Shown: in pieces, positions 16,972 through 20,560 of the stretch
Layout of the letters: every line of letters begins with the position of its first letter
Position numbering within the stretch: the stretch's first letter is position 1
Assembly (NCBI GenBank): GCA_049999805.1
Contig: JBNGIO010003018.1
Location: 1-20,560 of the forward strand
DNA from: Folioceros fuciformis
Taxonomy: Eukaryota > Anthocerotophyta > Anthocerotopsida > Anthocerotales
DNA: 20,560 bases
Direction of reading: 5' to 3'
Position numbers and translations under genes: made by a program
Notes under the pieces: generated by a model
Told to the model about the DNA's origin: nothing
Database searches by the model: none
Seen by the model: the letters and a program-made list of their open reading frames with translations, nothing else

Positions 16972-16981
16972 NNNNNNNNNN
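16972..16981. other. Assembly gap, 10 N
   Basis: Ten N cut the M23 fragment. The sequence after the gap does not continue M23 homology, so the join may link unrelated contigs or span a real breakpoint. Confidence 0.99.
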
Positions 16982-17074
16982 TGAATGTCCATAATCTCTG
17001 GATGCCTGATCTGCCAATGCCTATGATGCTGCGCATCGCGTGCTAGCTGTTTGCTTCTCCTATTGACTTAAAAA

Positions 17075-17530
17075 ATGCCTAGAAGACGGAGAGCCGCACG
17101 GTGCGTGGCCCCTCCCATTTCGCAGCTGCCAAGGGAACAATCCCATAACAATTCTCACAGGAATTGGGCGCCTCCACAGCGTGATCAAGGGAGGGTCACT
17201 ACCCATCGAAATTGGGTACCCCATGCTAGGGAACAAGGCACGACAAGTCTCTCTGAAATTCTTAGTGAAAGGAGACAGCTTCTGCGTTGGGAGAATCCTA
17301 ACAACAAAATTGCAGCATGGGAACAACACGGCCTTACCTTGCCCAGGCAAGGAGATGTGCCTCCCTATATCAATCCCAAAGCCATGGTTCATTGCTTCAA
17401 TGAGATCAGTGAAAGGATCGATGCTGTAATCTGTATGCTTGAGAGCCTGCAGCAACCGAGAGAGGAAACCCTACATGTTCAGAGGCCACAGACGCCTCCA
17501 CCACCCGAAAATTGGAACGATAAAACTTGA
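17075..17530 (+). CDS. Extra ORF upstream of gag in element A, 151 aa
   Basis: It starts at an ATG (MPRRRRAARC) and stops with TGA at 17528-17530, 231 bp before the gag ATG and in the same frame as gag. The N-terminus is Arg-rich. The middle is Gln/Arg/His-rich with two HRNW repeats (NSHRNWAPPQ, TTHRNWVPHA). Residues about 80-130 look helical (SEILSERRQLLRW, FNEISERIDAVICMLESLQQ), and the C-terminus is Pro-rich (PQTPPPPENW). It occupies the same place as the coiled-coil ORF of element B. No PBS or LTR is visible between it and the gap at 16972, so A's 5' end is missing or unrecognisable. It is unexpectedly intact beside a heavily broken gag-pol. Function unknown. Confidence 0.5.
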   Translation: MPRRRRAARCVAPPISQLPREQSHNNSHRNWAPPQRDQGRVTTHRNWVPHAREQGTTSLSEILSERRQLLRWENPNNKIAAWEQHGLTLPRQGDVPPYINPKAMVHCFNEISERIDAVICMLESLQQPREETLHVQRPQTPPPPENWNDKT

Positions 17531-17761
17531 ACTTTGCATCGTTTGGAGCCACGAGACATACCTGCCAGAGAAGGTCACGTCTGTTGGTGATGAATTGGCT
17601 TCATGTGAAGCTTGATAACCATGCAGGTTACTAAATAACCAACCAAGTGGTGCCAAAATACCTAGAAGGTTGTTGCTGTAGCTGGCGTTGTAAGGATCAT
17701 AATTCTCACAGTCCACCTACAGGCACAACAGGGCAGGTATTAACACACTTCTTCCGCTGCA
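17531..17761 (+). other. Element A leader between the extra ORF and gag
   Basis: No gene and no primer-binding site is seen; a GTAAGGATC donor-like string occurs near 17690. It is shown as probable untranslated leader. Confidence 0.45.
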
Positions 17762-20560
17762 ATGGCAACTAACACAGCTAACATATCAGGAGTCGATTAC
17801 AGAGATCGATTCAATGGAACCAAGTATAACATTTGGACAATCCGGATGAAGTCTACACTTGAGTTCAAAGAGGTATGGAAGTACGTGGATGGTTCCTCAC
17901 CTTGTCCCACACTAACTGCAGCCTCAACAAAGGCAGAGCAGGGCAAGCCTACTAGCATTAGCTACAACAAAGGTGATAAGAAGAAGAAGAAGAAAGGAGC
18001 ATGCAATTGGTGTCTAATTGAAGGGCATTGGGAGCGTGACTGCCGTAAGAAAAGGGCAGGTGAACCATGCAAGAACAAGCCTCACAAAACACATGTTGCT
18101 GAATCGACAAGCAGGACTGTACCTTCAATTATGATAGTATGCTTCCTTTCTACTCGTACATCATCCTCTTTGTGGTACTTGGACTCCGGAGCATCTGCTC
18201 ACATATGCAACAACATGAGTTGCTTCAAAACATTTGCTGTTGATTCCTCAGGGCAAGTTGTTATAGTGGCTAACGAGAGATCAGTTGCTGTGAAGGGCAA
18301 AGGGACAGTGATTTTACACACCTCTGTAGGAACAGATTTACGCCTACGGGATGTCCTCTACGTACCCTGCATGACCAAAAACCTGGTTTCAGTGAAGGCC
18401 CTTACCTCTAGCAACAATGTCACCTTCCTGTTTACAAGACACGGCTGCAGGTTATTCTAGGGTGACACAACTGATCAATGCATCGCTGAAGGAACAGCGC
18501 AGGACGACTTGTATGTATTACAACTCTTACCTGCGGGCTCTTGTACCACCCCGTCGAGTGGGAGTAGTGTTGCTTGTGTGGCAGACTCTTTTTCTTCGAG
18601 AACACTCTTGTGGCACATGCGTTTTGGCCACATGAATCTCCCAAAACTTCTGCGTCACACACAGGCTGATTATTTTAGAATAGGTGAAGGTCTCCCCAAA
18701 TTAGGGAAACAAATTCAAGTCTGTGAGTCTTGTGTTATGGGTAAGCACAAGTAGCTCCCCTTCACCAACAGTAACCCTACAAAGAGAAACCAGCCTGTTA
18801 GAATTGTTACACGCAGACATATGTGGACCGCTAAGTGAACCTTCACTAGGTGGAGCAGAGTATTACCTGGTCATCGTTGACGATTATAGTAGGTTCACTC
18901 ACACCTATCCACTGAAGAGGAAAAGTGAAGCATTCACTATCTTCCAGGACTTCAAAACAATGGCTGAATCATAGATAGGATCCAAAGTTCGCTGCTTACG
19001 GACAGATAATGGGGGTGAGTTCAGCTCCAATCCTTTTAAGGACTGGTGTAAAGCTCATGGAATCATGCGTCAATACACGGTACCTTATACATCCCAACAA
19101 AATGGGATAGCTAAGAAGAAGATTGGAGACATTGCCAGCGCAGCAAGGACAATGCTCTATGCCTCCAATCTCCCCAAGCCCTATTGGGTTCAGGCTGCCG
19201 TAACAGCCACCTACGTCATGAACAGGATGCACACATCAGCCATTCCGTTAGGGACAACACCATTTGAGTTGTGGCATAAGAGAAAACCAGGAGTGGCTCA
19301 CCTAAGAGTTTTCGGTTGCACTGCTTGGGCCCTTGTTCCCCTTCAGGGAAGGCCTAAGTTAGCGAAAAGGGCAACCAAGCACATCTTCGTCGGTTATGGA
19401 GATCAGGTGAAAGCATACAAACTGTATTCTCCCTCCACCCTTCAACTGACATATGCCAGGAGCGTTGTCTTCAACAAAGCTCTTGTCATATAGCGTGCTG
19501 TGGGAGTTTCAACTGCAATTGGAGACTCGAGCCAGCAGCCATCACGGGAATTTATCACTACACAACCAGACTTGTTCATGGGAGGAAAAAGTTCGGATTC
19601 TCACACATATCCTGATGACGATAATCCCGATGACGATGATGACAACCCCGATCCCAGTGCTAGTTTCCAACTACCCACTCCAAGTGTTTTCTCTGGTTTT
19701 CAACCGGGCCTTCATTGATCACAATTTTGGCTTGTATCCCCTTTGCCCATGAACCGGTAGAATATGCCGATGCTAAGGAGGAGTTGCAAGACAGCACGAC
19801 ATTGCCACATTTGTCCCTTGCACTCGTGCCTCATGAACAGGGAGGCCGTCGCGATGAAGGGCATGCCCCTGTCCTCCCCCTCGACCTAGGATCGGGACGG
19901 CATGCAGATGAACACGCTGCTGATCCTCTCAGCACTACGCGTAAGGCAGGAGAATCTATAGCACCCGGACATGGTAGACAGGGTCCACATGACATGGGCA
20001 AACCAGATCAAAGCTGGAGAGCGTGGGTGCAGCGACCTCCACATGAGCAGACGAGGCGAACTGGAAACGGGCTTGGGTCACCACCGGTTGCACTTGCCAG
20101 CCCTCGCGCTAGGGATTGCGCTGAGCAAACTGCACATGACCTCTTTGCGCTGGCACAAGGTGGAACATCCCGCTCCGGCATGCAATAGGATGCAGGCCCG
20201 GTCCCTCAACGTCGCCCATCCACACGGGAGCCCGACGCTCCCGTTCGTTGGTCTCCTGAGCCCCCCATATCTAGATCCCATATACGTACACGGGCACTTA
20301 CAGATATTTTGGCAGATACCAGCACTGGAAATTTGCCCGATTATGCAATTCCTACTGAAGACAATATGGTTGATAATTCCATTAATGCTGATTTTTTTGC
20401 TTTTACTAATTCTACTTCATGTGATCCCAAGGCCCTCCTTGCACATGCTCTACTCACGGTTGATGGTGAACCGGCTACATATCGTGAGGCATTGGATGGA
20501 CCCAATGGTGCTGCAATAGAAAGTGAGTATGATTCTTTGCTTGAAAATCATACATGGGAT
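17762..20560 (+). pseudogene. Copia element A: gag, protease, integrase and start of RT, decayed
   Basis: Gag starts MATNTANISGVDYRDRFNG and is followed after only about 80 residues by a Lys-run and the zinc knuckle CNWCLIEGHWERDC (18002-18043). Element B has about 261 residues before this point, so roughly 180 codons of Gag are missing in frame. The protease motif DSGA is at 18182-18193. The pre-integrase region reads LWHMRFGHMNL, then CESCVMGK. Integrase has Asp at 18816-18818 and 19005-19007, but the catalytic Glu is Lys (AKKK, 19113-19115). An acidic Asp-rich linker (about 19610-19660) leads to a long linker and the RT start (EPATYREALDG) near 20470. In-frame stops: 18458-18460, 18752-18754, 18972-18974, 19491-19493 and 20186-20188. 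Frameshifts: about 18770-18790 and 19690-19740. The frame continues in phase into 1-1611. The element is certainly inactive. Confidence 0.93.
20514..20560. repeat. Right copy of 47-bp terminal direct repeat
   Basis: Identical to 1-47. It encodes the ESEYDSLLENHTWD part of RT. Confidence 0.97.

Noticed and set aside
16982-17074. 5' LTR and PBS of element A
   Set aside because: Looked for TGGTATCAGAGC and an LTR repeat matching sequence after 1611; neither was seen.
1-20560. Plasmid, phage or viral genome
   Set aside because: Despite matching ends, there is no replication, capsid or partition gene. Content is plant retrotransposons, gene fragments and scaffold gaps.

Overview
The window looks like a repeat-rich piece of a land-plant nuclear genome, assembled from short reads. 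It holds two related Ty1/copia LTR retrotransposons. The primer-binding site of one matches the usual plant copia type (initiator tRNA-Met). There is a fragment of a plant phototropin-like (AGC) kinase, and no bacterial-style gene organisation. Three runs of N (5154-5253, 14579-14588, 16972-16981) mark scaffold gaps. I cannot name the species. A remnant of an M23-type peptidase and a non-LTR retroelement tail would fit a seedless plant or a streptophyte alga, but that is inference.

Layout: (1) 1-1611 is the RT-RNase H half of a decayed copia element, called A here. Its other half (5' ORF, gag, protease, integrase, start of RT) lies at 17075-20560. The last 47 bases of the window repeat the first 47, and the RT reading frame runs in phase through that join. 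The sequence is therefore either a 20,513-bp circle or graph path, or a linear scaffold whose two ends broke at the same k-mer in two copies of one family. (2) 1612-3760 has no convincing gene, only promoter-like AT motifs and a G12 run. (3) 3761-5040 is a broken C-terminal part of a non-LTR-type retroelement polyprotein carrying three 99-bp tandem repeats. A gap follows whose two sides are near-identical, probably an unmerged overlap. (4) 5443-7105 is non-coding with a perfect 5 x 39-bp minisatellite and two strong hairpins. (5) 7106-13323 is a structurally complete copia element, called B. It has 192/193-bp LTRs, a PBS, an extra coiled-coil ORF, gag-PR-INT-RT-RH and a PPT. It is flanked by CAGTG/TAGTG and broken by one frameshift in integrase. 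(6) 13324-15437 holds two coiled-coil ORFs of unknown family (the first frameshifted) and a 27-bp minisatellite around a gap. (7) 15438-16981 is mostly non-coding but carries a kinase fragment and, about 115 bp on, a bacterial-type M23 metallopeptidase fragment, both broken. (8) 17075-20560 is the 5' half of element A.

Nothing here forms an operon or pathway. The working logic is that of LTR retrotransposons: LTR promoter, tRNA-primed reverse transcription, Gag particle, protease maturation, integrase insertion. Element B keeps nearly all of this machinery and A is dead. The points most worth following up are the extra ORF upstream of gag in both elements, the kinase/M23 fragment cluster, the repeat-expanded retroelement domain, the apparent CAG-to-TAG decay pattern, and the matching window ends.
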